A stretch of DNA of 64,000 nucleotides from an uncultured Anderseniella sp. (GCA_947488295.1 CANKYU010000003.1:620001-684000); one strand, 5' to 3'. Numbered from the stretch's first letter, positions 45,658-55,286 are shown. A program made the numbers and translations. Notes: generated by a model from the sequence alone, not told the origin.

Positions 45658-46554
45658 TCAGTGCTCCCAGAAATAGACGGTTGCAGGCTCAGGCTCCCAG
45701 ACACGGGCCTGTTCGATACCCGGCAGATTGACCAGTGCCCGGTACTCGGATCCGAATGCTACGTACTGGTCGGTTTCCGCCATGACGGCAGGCTTGCATG
45801 CGATCGGATCGCGCACAACGCCGAACCCGTCCTTGGTGCCGACAACAAACGTAAAGAACCCGTCCAGGTCATCAAGGCTGGATTCCAGTGCCTCGCCGAG
45901 GTTGCTGCCATGGTTCATCTTGTTGGTCAGGTAGGCGGCGGCAACTTCTGAATCATTGTCCGTTTCGAAAGCAATGCCATCGCGTTTCAGCTTGCGACGC
46001 AGGCTGTTGTGATTGGACAGCGAGCCATTGTGCACCAGGCATTGGTCGGAACCGGTCGAAAACGGGTGCGCGCCCATGGTGGTCACCGCAGATTCGGTGG
46101 CCATGCGGGTGTGCCCGATGCCGTGGCTGCCGGTCATTTCGGCAAGGTCGAAGCGTTGGGCAACATCTTTTGGCAGACCCACTTCCTTGTAGATCTCGAT
46201 GATGTCACCGGCGCTCATGACGCGGATGCCCGGGCGCAGTTCGGCCAGTGCCTTGCGCACGTCGTCTGCATTCTCGTCCGACACTTCAAGTACGGCATGG
46301 GTATCCTTGACCCGCATGGAAACCTTTGTGTTGGCTGCCTCGGACAAGGTTTTTTCCAGGTCGTCAAAGTCCTCGGCAGGATCACCAGACTGGATGGTCA
46401 GCTTGGTATTGCTGTCTTCATCCCGGCCGTAAATGGCGATGCCCGCGCTGTCGGGGCCCCGGTCCGTCATGGTAATCAGCATGTCGGTCAGCATCGATCC
46501 CAGCTTCGGTTCCAGCGATTTGTCCTTCAGGAATAATCCTACGATCCCGCACAT
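45658..46554 (-). CDS. mgsA: N-methylglutamate synthase amidotransferase subunit (GlxB-like)
   Basis: The 298-aa class II amidotransferase begins 'MCGIVGLFLKDK' (nucleophile Cys2) and has 'MTDRGPDSAGIAIYG', 'GIGHTRMATES' and 'CLVHNGSLSNHNSL'. It is expected to release methylamine from gamma-glutamylmethylamide for transfer to 2-oxoglutarate by the FMN subunit, giving N-methylglutamate. It opens the mgsA-B-C-gmaS group, separated from the amt gene upstream by a terminator. Confidence 0.88.
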   Translation of the reverse strand: MCGIVGLFLKDKSLEPKLGSMLTDMLITMTDRGPDSAGIAIYGRDEDSNTKLTIQSGDPAEDFDDLEKTLSEAANTKVSMRVKDTHAVLEVSDENADDVRKALAELRPGIRVMSAGDIIEIYKEVGLPKDVAQRFDLAEMTGSHGIGHTRMATESAVTTMGAHPFSTGSDQCLVHNGSLSNHNSLRRKLKRDGIAFETDNDSEVAAAYLTNKMNHGSNLGEALESSLDDLDGFFTFVVGTKDGFGVVRDPIACKPAVMAETDQYVAFGSEYRALVNLPGIEQARVWEPEPATVYFWEH

Positions 46555-46649
46555 TTCTTTTTGTGTCCAATTTGATGGTTCTAGTCAGTGAAAAAACGCT
46601 ATCACCTACGAGAAACACTTTCAACTCACAGGAATGTTTTTTTCTTTAC

Positions 46650-46692
46650 AGGCAAAATAAAAAGGGGCGGATGCGATTGTCACATCCGCCCC
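46650..46692 (-). terminator. Intrinsic terminator after the amt-small protein unit
   Basis: GGGGCGGATG (46664-46673) pairs with CATCCGCCCC (46683-46692). Read on the minus strand, the stem is followed by TTTTTATTTTG. It ends the transcript of amt and the 71-aa gene; mgsA must have its own promoter in 46555-46660 or use readthrough. Confidence 0.85.
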
Positions 46693-46709
46693 TGCTTTAG
46701 CAAGGTGAG

Positions 46710-46925
46710 CTAGTATCGATCAATATTCTTGTTCGAGTGCTCTGCGTTGAAGTCACGTTCAGCTTCAGCCAGTTCTCCGGCTTCGACCCGGGCCTGCATC
46801 ACGTGAAACCCGATCCAGAACGCAAGTCCCAGAATGACCAGGATGACTTCGGTCCCCTGGAAGGGATAGATGGCACCGACATCCTTCAGGTCGACTGCCC
46901 AGCTTTCCATACCATTGGTAGACAT
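46710..46925 (-). CDS. Small single-span membrane protein linked to the Amt transporter
   Basis: This 71-aa protein has one hydrophobic segment ('VILVILGLAFWIGFHVMQA', about residues 28-46) and a charged C-terminal tail. It begins 12 bp after the amt stop and is followed by the terminator, so it is cotranscribed with amt. I do not recognise it. A role as small accessory subunit or regulator of the transporter is plausible but inferred. Confidence 0.75.
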   Translation of the reverse strand: MSTNGMESWAVDLKDVGAIYPFQGTEVILVILGLAFWIGFHVMQARVEAGELAEAERDFNAEHSNKNIDRY

Positions 46926-46937
46926 GATCTATCCTCC

Positions 46938-48296
46938 TTATTTCTGGTTTGCAGCGAGTTCACGCTCGGCAGCGCGGACATCGTCAATGGCCGCCTGGTA
47001 GGCAAGCTCGCTGTGGTGATCAAGACCCTGCAGTTCAGCCTTTTCGGGAATACGCAACATACCCTTTGCAGCCATGATCTTCGAGATGATGAACGCCGGC
47101 AGGAAGCCGAGTACACCGAACATGATCACTGCGCCGATGAACTGACCCAGCGGATTGATTGCTGCATAACCTTCATATGGTGACGAAGGCTGACCCCAGA
47201 GCATGAAGCCGGCAATGCACACGCCAATGAAGCCGGCATAGCCATGTACCGCAACCGCACCAACCGCATCGTCGATCTTGAACTTGCGCTCGACCCAGTA
47301 GTGCAGCTTGTAGGCGCAGAAGGTGCCGAAACCGGCAATGAACATGGCCTGTATCGGATGGTAGAGATCGTTACCCGCAGAGGCGGTAATGATCCCCGCA
47401 AGGCCACCGGAATATGTCCAGAAAGCATCGCCCTTGGACACGATATAGGCGACCAGCAACCCGCCCGACAAAGACATCAGGAAGTTGAAGGTGATAGCCC
47501 CAAGTGTGGTTGGTGCCAGGTAGATATTGGTGGCTGTCCAGGTGACGCCGGTGATCTGGCCGTCAATGACTTCAGGCGAGATGATCGGCACGTTGCACGC
47601 GGCATAAAAACCCCAGAAGCCGGTATAGATCAGGAACAGGCCGATGGTGACCAGCCATGGATTGTGCGGTGGTATATCGCGCGGTGTACCGTCGGCGGCA
47701 AATTTGCCGAGACGTGGTCCGAGAACCACCAGGACACCTAATGCATAGCCACCTGCAATCGCATGGATAACGCCCGATGCGTAGGCATCGTGATAGCCAA
47801 GCACCTTGACCATCCAGCCGGCATAGTGCCAGCCCCAGGATGCGTCGATGATCCAGAATACTGAACCGATCAGTACGGCATGAATCCAGAACGCGGTTGA
47901 GCGAATGCGCTCGATGACGGACCCTGAGACAATCGATGCTGCGGTCCAGGAGAACAGCAGGAAGGCTGCCCAGAACACGCCGGTAATCCGGTCACTCAGG
48001 TTTGTTGCCATGGTTGGTGACCATGGTGCGTTGGCCGACCCGTCTTCCAGGCCGCCGATGAAGCCCGGGCCATTTGGAAAGGCCCAGTAAATCCACCAGC
48101 CGAAGAAGAAGAAGGTGATGGTGACCAGCGGGATCAGCATCGTGTTCTTCATAAGTGTGTGCATGTGATTCCGGCGGCGGCTGGCGCCGACCTCATACAT
48201 ACAGAATCCGACATGGATCAAAAACATCATCACCACCGTCACCCAGTAATAAAACTCGGTGAACACAGTGGTGAGTGCGTCAATATTACTCCCCAT
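46938..48296 (-). CDS. Ammonium/methylammonium transporter (Amt family, divergent)
   Basis: The 452-aa protein has about eleven membrane segments and Amt-type conserved histidine regions ('YASGVIHAIAGGYALGVL' and 'GAVAVHGYAGFIGVC'), plus 'DASWGWHYAGW'. The sequence diverges from ordinary AmtB and it is placed with methylamine genes, so it may carry methylammonium. No glnK-type gene accompanies it, unlike most amtB genes; the adjacent 71-aa protein takes that place. A ribosome site (GAGGGAGG) is 8 nt upstream. Confidence 0.88.
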   Translation of the reverse strand: MGSNIDALTTVFTEFYYWVTVVMMFLIHVGFCMYEVGASRRRNHMHTLMKNTMLIPLVTITFFFFGWWIYWAFPNGPGFIGGLEDGSANAPWSPTMATNLSDRITGVFWAAFLLFSWTAASIVSGSVIERIRSTAFWIHAVLIGSVFWIIDASWGWHYAGWMVKVLGYHDAYASGVIHAIAGGYALGVLVVLGPRLGKFAADGTPRDIPPHNPWLVTIGLFLIYTGFWGFYAACNVPIISPEVIDGQITGVTWTATNIYLAPTTLGAITFNFLMSLSGGLLVAYIVSKGDAFWTYSGGLAGIITASAGNDLYHPIQAMFIAGFGTFCAYKLHYWVERKFKIDDAVGAVAVHGYAGFIGVCIAGFMLWGQPSSPYEGYAAINPLGQFIGAVIMFGVLGFLPAFIISKIMAAKGMLRIPEKAELQGLDHHSELAYQAAIDDVRAAERELAANQK

Positions 48297-48666
48297 TTCT
48301 CTGCCTCCCTCTCATGATGCCCCTCGGGCATTCAGTTAGTTTGATGCAAGCGAAAATATGCCTGCTAGTAAAAAAAGTTGAACGGAGAGGTTCGGGCAAA
48401 AGCCGAGCCCTGTCAATATGCCGCACCATGCTGGCAAGTTTAATTGTGGACGAAATCCGACTGTAAGATAGGGGTTTTATCCGCAGTTTTCCGGTCTTCA
48501 TAGGGACTGGCCATGCGATAATTCGATGGTGAATGATTGACCGGAATGGTTGCAGGCAGGATGTGCAACCGGCTCACGGGAATGTTTGTTGAACCGGCAA
48601 GGAATCACAATCAGTGGCAATGGCATGTGTTTGCACACGCCTTTTCATGCCGCAGTCCGGATGTAT
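48297..48666. promoter_or_regulatory. Intergenic region, XRE regulator to amt
   Basis: A 370-bp gap holding the amt promoter on the minus strand. Visible features are a small hairpin (ATGCCC-CTC-GGGCAT near 48318-48332) just before the amt ribosome site, and an A-rich tract near 48368. No convincing sigma-54 or other promoter match was found. Confidence 0.45.
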
Positions 48667-49335
48667 CTACGAGTTCTGCGGATATGAAATGATCGACAGA
48701 TATCGTGCCGGCAGCTTGATATGGGTCTGGGGACCATGCGGTGCGTCAGCATCGAAAAAGAAACTGTCGCCGGGTTGCAGGATGAACGTCTTGTCACCGT
48801 GCCGGTACTCGACTTCACCTTCCAGCATGTAGATGAACTCCATGCCGTCGTGCTGGAAGTCCGGAAAGGTATCGGACTCTTCCGTGAGGGTGATCAGGTA
48901 GGGCTCGACAATGACACCGGAAGCGTTGGACCCGATGTGGCCGAGCAAGTTGTACTGGTGCCCGGCACGCGTGCCGCGCCTGTCGGCTTCATCACCGGTG
49001 CCGGCTTTGACATGAACTGCCTCACGCTGTTCTTCAAATCCGCGAAAGAAAGACGTCAGCGGAATGCTCAGGGCGTTGGACAGGGCCTGCAGTGTGGTCA
49101 GTGAGGGCGATGTCACGCCGTTCTCGATCTTCGACAGCATGCCGATGGACAGGCCCGTGGTCTTGGCCAGGTCGGCAACGGTTATGTTGTGCTGGCGGCG
49201 AAACGCCCGGACTTCCCGGCCAATGGCGACCTCGAGTACTTTTTCCCGTGATTCACTGGTCTTGTGCGGGTCCTGAGAAAACACCGGTTTTGCTTCGCTT
49301 GAACCATCGGCTGGCTTTGCAAGTGTTTCACTCAT
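48667..49335 (-). CDS. XRE-cupin transcriptional regulator
   Basis: The 222-aa protein has an N-terminal XRE helix-turn-helix ('VADLAKTTGLSIGMLSKIEN', residues ~53-72) and a C-terminal cupin ('DTFPDFQHDGMEFIYMLEGE' and 'PGDSFFFDADAPHGPQ'). Regulators of this type control amine and amino-acid catabolic operons through a small-molecule ligand in the cupin. It lies upstream of amt-mgs-gmaS on the same strand and is the likely regulator of that group. Confidence 0.9.
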   Translation of the reverse strand: MSETLAKPADGSSEAKPVFSQDPHKTSESREKVLEVAIGREVRAFRRQHNITVADLAKTTGLSIGMLSKIENGVTSPSLTTLQALSNALSIPLTSFFRGFEEQREAVHVKAGTGDEADRRGTRAGHQYNLLGHIGSNASGVIVEPYLITLTEESDTFPDFQHDGMEFIYMLEGEVEYRHGDKTFILQPGDSFFFDADAPHGPQTHIKLPARYLSIISYPQNS

Positions 49336-49496
49336 GGCGTCGGGGTCTTTCCTTATTCACCGTTGTTCAAGCAGGAACCGATGATCAAAAAATGCGTCAC
49401 TTCACTGAAATCATATAAGCGTGTTCACGGAAAAAGCAAAATTTTCACCCTGTACGCGCTTTCGCTGCGGAAAGATCATTGTGTGTTCGTCATCCT

Positions 49497-49602
49497 CTAG
49501 ATCAGTTTGATTTTTGATTGAATCAATCAAAAATCATAAAACTGATCGCTTTCAATTTGCTAGAGCAACTTTATGGGTTCAGGTGAAACCATGTTGCTCT
49601 AG
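49497..49602. repeat. Double-hairpin interspersed repeat, family 2, copy A
   Basis: A 106-bp element between CTAG ends. Hairpin 1 runs from ATCAGTTT to AAACTGAT with GATTTTTGATTG pairing with CAATCAAAAATC. A linker GCTTTCAATTTG follows. Hairpin 2 runs from AGAGCAAC to GTTGCTCT with ATGGGTTCA against TGAAACCAT. The right-hand CTAG (49599-49602) provides the dnaE2 stop codon. Confidence 0.85.
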
Positions 49603-52600
49603 TGAAAATTCCTTCCCTTTGGAAGAGCCTGCCGGGTGATTTTCGTTTTTGCGAGTTGCTGGTGATCCGTACCGGGTCCGGACTTCTGTTCGACCAGGCG
49701 GGCCAATCGCCGTGCCGGCCTGATCTTGTTCTGAACGCTTTCCTGCGGGCGGCGCACCTCATCGGCATTGGCAAGGCCTCCTATGTCATCTGCGAGACTG
49801 GAAATGTCAGCCAGCAAGGGTGTCAGGTCCTCCAGGTGATGTGCGACCACATGAATGACCCCGTCTTCCTTCTGCAGCCTGCCACGCACGCCGATGCACC
49901 TGCTGCCCAGGATAACCGTGCGGTATTTCTCAAATGCCTTCGGCCATACAATGATATTGGCCACACCGGTTTCATCCTCGATGGTCGCAAAGATGACCCC
50001 CTTGGCTGACCCCGGCCGCTGCCGCACCAGCACAAGACCCGCTACCTTGACCATGCGCTCGCCGGGTGTTGTCTGCAGGGTTTCGCTGTTCATGTAGCGG
50101 TCTTGCACCAGGCGTTGCCGCAGGAATGACAGGGGATGTGCCTTCAGGGAATAGGACAGCGATTGATAATCATTGATGACATGTTCTCCCAGAGGCATGG
50201 GCGGAAGGTGAACATCAGGCTCGCGCTGCAGGTCATTTGCATCAGCTGCTGCAAACAGCGGCAGGCGTTCTGAACTGCTTAGCGGGTCTAGCGCCTTCAC
50301 TGCCCACAGCGCATCGCGCCGGTTCAGGCCGATGGAGCGAAAACAGTCAGCATCGGCCAGTTTTTCAATGACCCGGCGGGTCAACCCCGACCGCATCCAT
50401 AAGTCACGAACGCTGTCATAGCCGCTGGCGCGATGTTCGATCAGCAGTTCTGCATCGTCCTCACCAAATCCTTTGACCTGTTGCAGCCCCAGCCGCACCG
50501 CATGGGTGTTTTTCTGAATGCCCTGAAGCTGGCGATGCTGTCGGGAAACCGGCAGGGCTTCGGCATCCGGCTCCAGCGTCGACAGCCACTGTGAATGGTT
50601 GATGTCGACATCGCGAACATCAACGCCGTGTTCGCGTGCGTCGCGGATCAGTTGGGCCGGTGCATAAAAGCCCATGGGTTGTGAGTTCAGGATGGCGGCG
50701 CAGAACACGTCCGGATAATGACACTTCAGCCAGCACGACACATAGACCAGCAGGGCGAAGCTGGCGGCATGGCTTTCAGGAAAACCATAATCGCCAAACC
50801 CCTCGATCTGCTTGAAACAGTGTTCGGCAAATTCGCGGTCATAACCGTTCGATGTCATGCCCTCGACCATTTTATCACGGAATGAATTGATCGTGCCGAC
50901 CCGCCTGAAGGTCGCCATGGCGCGGCGCAGCTTGTCGGCTTCACCGGGGGAGAATTTTGCCGCCACGATGGCAATGTTCATGGCCTGCTCCTGAAACAGC
51001 GGCACTCCCAGTGTCTTGCCCAATACGTCGGCCAGTTCCGCCTTGGGAAAGCTGACAGGCTCTTTGCCCTGGCGCCGGCGCAGATAGGGATGCACCATGT
51101 CGCCCTGAATGGGACCGGGGCGCACGATGGCAACCTCGATGACGAGGTCGTAATAATTACGCGGCTTGAGGCGCGGCAGCATGGACATCTGGGCGCGGCT
51201 TTCGATCTGGAACACGCCGATCGTGTCTGCCCGGCAGATCATGTCATAGGTCGCAGTGTCTTCATCGGGCAGCGAGGACAGGGTTTCGGTGCGTCCGTAA
51301 TGGGTTTGCAAAAAGCTGTATGCCTTGCGGATACAGGTCAGCATACCCAATGCCAACACGTCGATTTTCAGCATGTTGAGGCTTTCCAGGTCATCCTTGT
51401 CCCATTCGACAATGGTGCGGTCCTGCATGGCGGCATTCTCGATGGGTATGAGCGATGACAGCCGGTCCCGCGAGATAACGAAGCCACCGACATGTTGCGA
51501 CAAATGACGTGGAAACCCGATAATCTGCGATGCCAGGTCGAGCATCTGTTTCAGGTACTTGTCATTGGGATCAAGCCCGGCGCGCCTGGCGTCTTCGGTC
51601 TCGATCTCGCGGGAATAACTTCCCCACTTGGTGCCTGAGATTGCGGTGATCGCGTCATCGGACAAACCGAACACCTTGCCCACTTCGCGCAGGGCCGAGC
51701 GCGACCGGTAGGAGATCACGGTAGCCGCAAGACCTGCCTTGTCGCGCCCGTATTTGGCATAGATATACTGGATCACCTCTTCGCGCCGCTCGTGTTCGAA
51801 ATCCACATCGATATCCGGCGGCTCGTTGCGCTCTTCGGAAATGAAGCGTTCAAAAAGCAGGCTCACCTTGCCGGGATCAACCTCGGTGATGCCGAGGCAA
51901 TAGCAGATGGAGGAGTTGGCGGCCGATCCGCGCCCCTGGCACAAAATGCCTTTCGAACGGGCAAAGCGCACGATGTCATAAACGGTGAGGAAGTAGGGCG
52001 CATACCTGAGCTTTGCAATCAGCCGGGTTTCATGGGCGATGGCGTCAACGACCTTTTGCGGCGCGCCTTTCGGATAGCGCTTCTTCAGGCCGATTGCGGT
52101 CAGTCTTTCAAGGGCCTCCTGTGAGGGCAGGGGCCGGTTGCCAAGCTCTTCGAACACCGGGTCTTCGGGGTACTGGTAGCGCAGTTCGTCAAGCGAGAAA
52201 TCAATCTGCGCAAACAGGTTTACGGTTTGCTCGACAGCTTGCTCATGGCCCTTGAACAGGCGCAGCATTTCTGCCGGCGGGCGCAGGTGCCGCTCTGCAT
52301 TGGGTTCCAGCCGGGTGCCGATGGAGTGCAGGGTCTCGTGCTCGCGGATGCAGGTCAAAACGTCCTGCAGCGGACGCCGGTCCGGGTGGTGATACAGCAC
52401 ATCACCTATGGCGATGAGCGGAACCTTGTGGCTGGCTGCAAGCGTCTCAAACACTGATAGTCTGCGCTGGTCACGGGCATTGTGATTGCGCATGACTGCA
52501 ACATGCACATGGTGCACAAAGGCTGTGGCGAGCTTTTCGAGGCAGGTTTCGAGCACCTTGCCGGCCCGCTGCGGCACCAGCGCCATCAGCAGGCCGTCGC

Positions 52601-52949
52601 CATGATCCATGAGGTCCTGCAGGTACAGCTCACACTCGCCTTTCGTCGTTCGCCGTTTGCCGAGGGTGAGAAGCTCGCAAAGCTGCCCCCACCCGGTGCG
52701 GGTTTTCGGCCACACCAGGATGTCCGGCGTGGTGTCGGCAAACACCAGGCGGCAGCCGGGCGCATAGGCCAGTCCGGCTTCCTTTGCCGCCATGTGCCCG
52801 CGCACAACGCCTGCCAGAGAGTTGCGGTCGGTGATGCAAAGCCCGCTGAGCCCCAGTTGCCTTGCCTGCACAACCAGTTCTTCCGGGTGCGAGGCGCCGC
52901 GCAGGAAAGAGAAGTTGCTGCTGCATGCCAGCTCGTAATACTGGGTCAT
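49599..52949 (-). CDS. dnaE2: Error-prone DNA polymerase III alpha subunit (DnaE2/ImuC)
   Basis: The 1116-aa protein starts with the PHP domain ('YYELACSSNFSFLRGASHPE') and has the polymerase core ('GRGSAANSSICYCLGITEVD', 'RNEPPDIDVDFEHERREEV') and a C-terminal OB-fold region ('RPGSAKGVIFATIEDETG'). The length is that of DnaE2, shorter than replicative DnaE. It carries out translesion synthesis with ImuA and ImuB. Its start overlaps the imuB stop by four bases. The last ~70 residues lie after the OB domain. The TAG stop is part of a repeat element. Confidence 0.96.
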   Translation of the reverse strand: MTQYYELACSSNFSFLRGASHPEELVVQARQLGLSGLCITDRNSLAGVVRGHMAAKEAGLAYAPGCRLVFADTTPDILVWPKTRTGWGQLCELLTLGKRRTTKGECELYLQDLMDHGDGLLMALVPQRAGKVLETCLEKLATAFVHHVHVAVMRNHNARDQRRLSVFETLAASHKVPLIAIGDVLYHHPDRRPLQDVLTCIREHETLHSIGTRLEPNAERHLRPPAEMLRLFKGHEQAVEQTVNLFAQIDFSLDELRYQYPEDPVFEELGNRPLPSQEALERLTAIGLKKRYPKGAPQKVVDAIAHETRLIAKLRYAPYFLTVYDIVRFARSKGILCQGRGSAANSSICYCLGITEVDPGKVSLLFERFISEERNEPPDIDVDFEHERREEVIQYIYAKYGRDKAGLAATVISYRSRSALREVGKVFGLSDDAITAISGTKWGSYSREIETEDARRAGLDPNDKYLKQMLDLASQIIGFPRHLSQHVGGFVISRDRLSSLIPIENAAMQDRTIVEWDKDDLESLNMLKIDVLALGMLTCIRKAYSFLQTHYGRTETLSSLPDEDTATYDMICRADTIGVFQIESRAQMSMLPRLKPRNYYDLVIEVAIVRPGPIQGDMVHPYLRRRQGKEPVSFPKAELADVLGKTLGVPLFQEQAMNIAIVAAKFSPGEADKLRRAMATFRRVGTINSFRDKMVEGMTSNGYDREFAEHCFKQIEGFGDYGFPESHAASFALLVYVSCWLKCHYPDVFCAAILNSQPMGFYAPAQLIRDAREHGVDVRDVDINHSQWLSTLEPDAEALPVSRQHRQLQGIQKNTHAVRLGLQQVKGFGEDDAELLIEHRASGYDSVRDLWMRSGLTRRVIEKLADADCFRSIGLNRRDALWAVKALDPLSSSERLPLFAAADANDLQREPDVHLPPMPLGEHVINDYQSLSYSLKAHPLSFLRQRLVQDRYMNSETLQTTPGERMVKVAGLVLVRQRPGSAKGVIFATIEDETGVANIIVWPKAFEKYRTVILGSRCIGVRGRLQKEDGVIHVVAHHLEDLTPLLADISSLADDIGGLANADEVRRPQESVQNKIRPARRLARLVEQKSGPGTDHQQLAKTKITRQALPKGRNFH

Positions 52950-54523
52950 GAGAACAGCCCGTGCATATACCAGTCCGGCCGTGTGGTTTCGCGCTCATAA
53001 AGCCCGTGCCGAAACAGCCAGAACCGGTAGCCTTGCGTGTCTTCGACACTGAAATAATCCCGGCTCAGGCTGGCCCGCCCGTCGCGCCACCATTCACAGG
53101 CAATCCTTTCCGGGCCTTCTGAACGGGCGATTTCATACAGCACCTTGCGCCATCGGAACCGGCTTGGCGGGCTGTCGGGCACCTGCGCAATGGCGTCTAT
53201 GGGCTCCGGTCTTTCCAGCAGGATCAAAGGCCGGGTCGGTGTGCGGGCAGGGCCGGGCAATTGAACCTGGTCCGGATCGGTTTTGCCGTCTCGCCCGGAA
53301 ATCGGTACAAGCGCGAACCGGCGTTCGGGAATATGGGTGTCCGCGAAGGAAAACTGCAAGACCCGGTCGGTACCAAGCCGGGCGCCCAGCCGGTCGATGA
53401 GGGCGGCATAGCTGTCACCGGCATCCTTGTGCTCAACCAGGTCATGCTGGCCGCCATTGAACGGGTCTGCCTGCAGGATATTGAGCCGCATGATGTCGAA
53501 CCCGAAGCCTGCATCCAGGTCGGTATGCAGCCGGGCGAGGCGCTCGTGAAACAGGGCGGCGATGCGGTCTGCATCCCGCAGCGGGTTGGCGGCATGAACA
53601 CTGAGCGACTGCACTTCCCCGTCAACCCGGAACAGCTTCACCTCGCATGTCCTGACACCGAGATCGCGGCGCTCCAGCAGGGCAATGATGTTGCCGGCCA
53701 GAAGCGCGATGCCGCGCTTGATGTCGTCTTCGTGCACGATCGGGTCTGCAAAGCGTTTTTCCGCTGCCAGTTCGGCAACCGGCATGAGCGGTGAAATGAT
53801 CTCGTCCTGACGGCCCGACGCCTGGTCGAGCCTGTCGAGCAGGTGCGTGCCAAAGCGCGCCGCCAGGGGCGCGCGTGGCAGATCGGCAATGCAGCCAACG
53901 GTCTTGAACCCGACCCGGCCAAGGCTCGTCACAAGATTTGTATCAAGACGAAGGGCGGCAAGCGGCAGGGCGCTGATGGCCTGTGCATGCTGGTCGCGGG
54001 CAATAATGCGCCCGGTGCCGTGACGCGCCATGGCCCATGCCGCACCAGCGGTATCTGCAAGGCATGTACGAACGCTGAACCCTTGTGCCGCAAGGCGGGT
54101 TTCGATGTCGGCAATGAAGCTTTCCTCACCGCCAAACAGATGGGTGCACCCGGTGACGTCCATGAACAGGCTGTCGTCACCATCCAGTGCAACCAGCGGT
54201 GTGTAGCGTTCGCACCAGGCTGCCAGTGAGCCAAGCAGTTCGTGATCTGCGTCCCGGTCTCTTGCATGGCATTCAAGGTCAGGCACAAGGGCGCGTGCAT
54301 CGCTCAGGCTTTGCCTGTTGAAGATGCCCAGCCGCGCCGCGTGTGCTTCATGCGCCACGATGCGGACGGCATTTTTTTCCGTATCCGTGATGGCAATGGG
54401 CGGGCTGTCAGGACGCGCGCTCAAGGTCCACGACTTGCCCCATTTCAGCCGGGCGATCCGGTCTGTCGGCAGGTGCGTGAATGCGACGGACAGTATGCGT
54501 TGTCTGAGTTTTCGATATGCCAT
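52946..54523 (-). CDS. imuB: Y-family polymerase-like protein ImuB
   Basis: The 525-aa protein has the Y-family polymerase fold ('RILSVAFTHLPTDRI', 'RYTPLVALDGDDSLFMDVTG', 'GCTHLFGGEESFI'). ImuB proteins lack the full catalytic acids and act as an adaptor between the sliding clamp, ImuA and DnaE2. I use the ATG at 54523; the reading frame extends only two codons upstream to a TTG. The 5' end overlaps imuA by about 116 bp in another frame, so the two genes are tightly coupled. Confidence 0.92.
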   Translation of the reverse strand: MAYRKLRQRILSVAFTHLPTDRIARLKWGKSWTLSARPDSPPIAITDTEKNAVRIVAHEAHAARLGIFNRQSLSDARALVPDLECHARDRDADHELLGSLAAWCERYTPLVALDGDDSLFMDVTGCTHLFGGEESFIADIETRLAAQGFSVRTCLADTAGAAWAMARHGTGRIIARDQHAQAISALPLAALRLDTNLVTSLGRVGFKTVGCIADLPRAPLAARFGTHLLDRLDQASGRQDEIISPLMPVAELAAEKRFADPIVHEDDIKRGIALLAGNIIALLERRDLGVRTCEVKLFRVDGEVQSLSVHAANPLRDADRIAALFHERLARLHTDLDAGFGFDIMRLNILQADPFNGGQHDLVEHKDAGDSYAALIDRLGARLGTDRVLQFSFADTHIPERRFALVPISGRDGKTDPDQVQLPGPARTPTRPLILLERPEPIDAIAQVPDSPPSRFRWRKVLYEIARSEGPERIACEWWRDGRASLSRDYFSVEDTQGYRFWLFRHGLYERETTRPDWYMHGLFS

Positions 54524-55244
54524 CCTCAAAGGCTCGTTTTTCCGGGTTCCATGTCAAAGTCCATTGTCCTGTTCGCCCATGGCGATTGCGTTCAAGTGTG
54601 TGCACATGACGTGCCTGTCCGGGGCCGTGTTCAAAATCTGGACCGGGCTCCGAAGGCATGATTTCCACATGCCAGCGGGTGGCTGCGGCACTGGCTTCTT
54701 CGGCGCCGCTTTGCCGCAGCACGCAAACCAGAACGCCGCTTTCGCGCGCCCGCAGCATCAGCCGGCGTGTGGCGGTCATGTCGAAAGGTTTCGGGTTGCC
54801 TTTGACCTGAAAGATCACCGCCGAAAGATCGCCGCACTTGGCCGCCTGATCAGCCGACCACAAGGCATCCTGCAGGGTGATCGGGCGCACAAAAATCATC
54901 CGCTTCGGATCGATGCCGTGCTCGCTCAATCCATCCGGAAACGGCAGGCCGGAATCAACCGATGCTGCAGGATCGATGACCCACAAGATCCTGTTCGCGT
55001 CCCGTTTGCCGAATTGCGCAGCCAGTCCCAGCGCAAACCCGGCGGCACCCGCAAAATCACGCGCCAGCGAACACCGCACTTCATGCAGGGCATTGCTGCA
55101 CATGCCGCCGTTCAGGTGCTGGTCCAGCGCCGGGATGTCAAATGCTGCACCGGTCTCATGGGCACTATCCCCGGGTCCGGGACACAGGTCCTGAACCAGG
55201 CTTTTTGCGGCATCCGCATTGCGTGTACGGGCAATCGCGGCCAT
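54408..55244 (-). CDS. imuA: ImuA, RecA-like SOS mutagenesis protein
   Basis: The 278-aa protein has the ImuA pattern: 'FDIPALDQHLNGGMCSNALH', 'ILWVIDPAASVDSG' and a RecA-like core without a full Walker motif. I place the start at 55244 (AGAGGA upstream). A longer reading frame to 55316 would run through the LexA box at 55272-55286, which argues against it. It is the first gene of the SOS mutagenesis operon imuA-imuB-dnaE2. Confidence 0.9.
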   Translation of the reverse strand: MAAIARTRNADAAKSLVQDLCPGPGDSAHETGAAFDIPALDQHLNGGMCSNALHEVRCSLARDFAGAAGFALGLAAQFGKRDANRILWVIDPAASVDSGLPFPDGLSEHGIDPKRMIFVRPITLQDALWSADQAAKCGDLSAVIFQVKGNPKPFDMTATRRLMLRARESGVLVCVLRQSGAEEASAAATRWHVEIMPSEPGPDFEHGPGQARHVHTLERNRHGRTGQWTLTWNPEKRAFEDGISKTQTTHTVRRIHAPADRPDRPAEMGQVVDLERAS

Positions 55245-55271
55245 CCGTTGCGATCCTCTGTCAATATATGT

Positions 55272-55286
55272 GTTCTTGTTTTGTTC
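55272..55286. promoter_or_regulatory. Alphaproteobacterial LexA (SOS) box
   Basis: GTTC-TTGTTTT-GTTC matches the alphaproteobacterial SOS box GTTC-N7-GTTC exactly. It lies 28 bp before imuA, and also upstream of the divergent AAA ATPase gene (about 194 bp from its start), which might therefore be damage-inducible as well. Confidence 0.88.
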
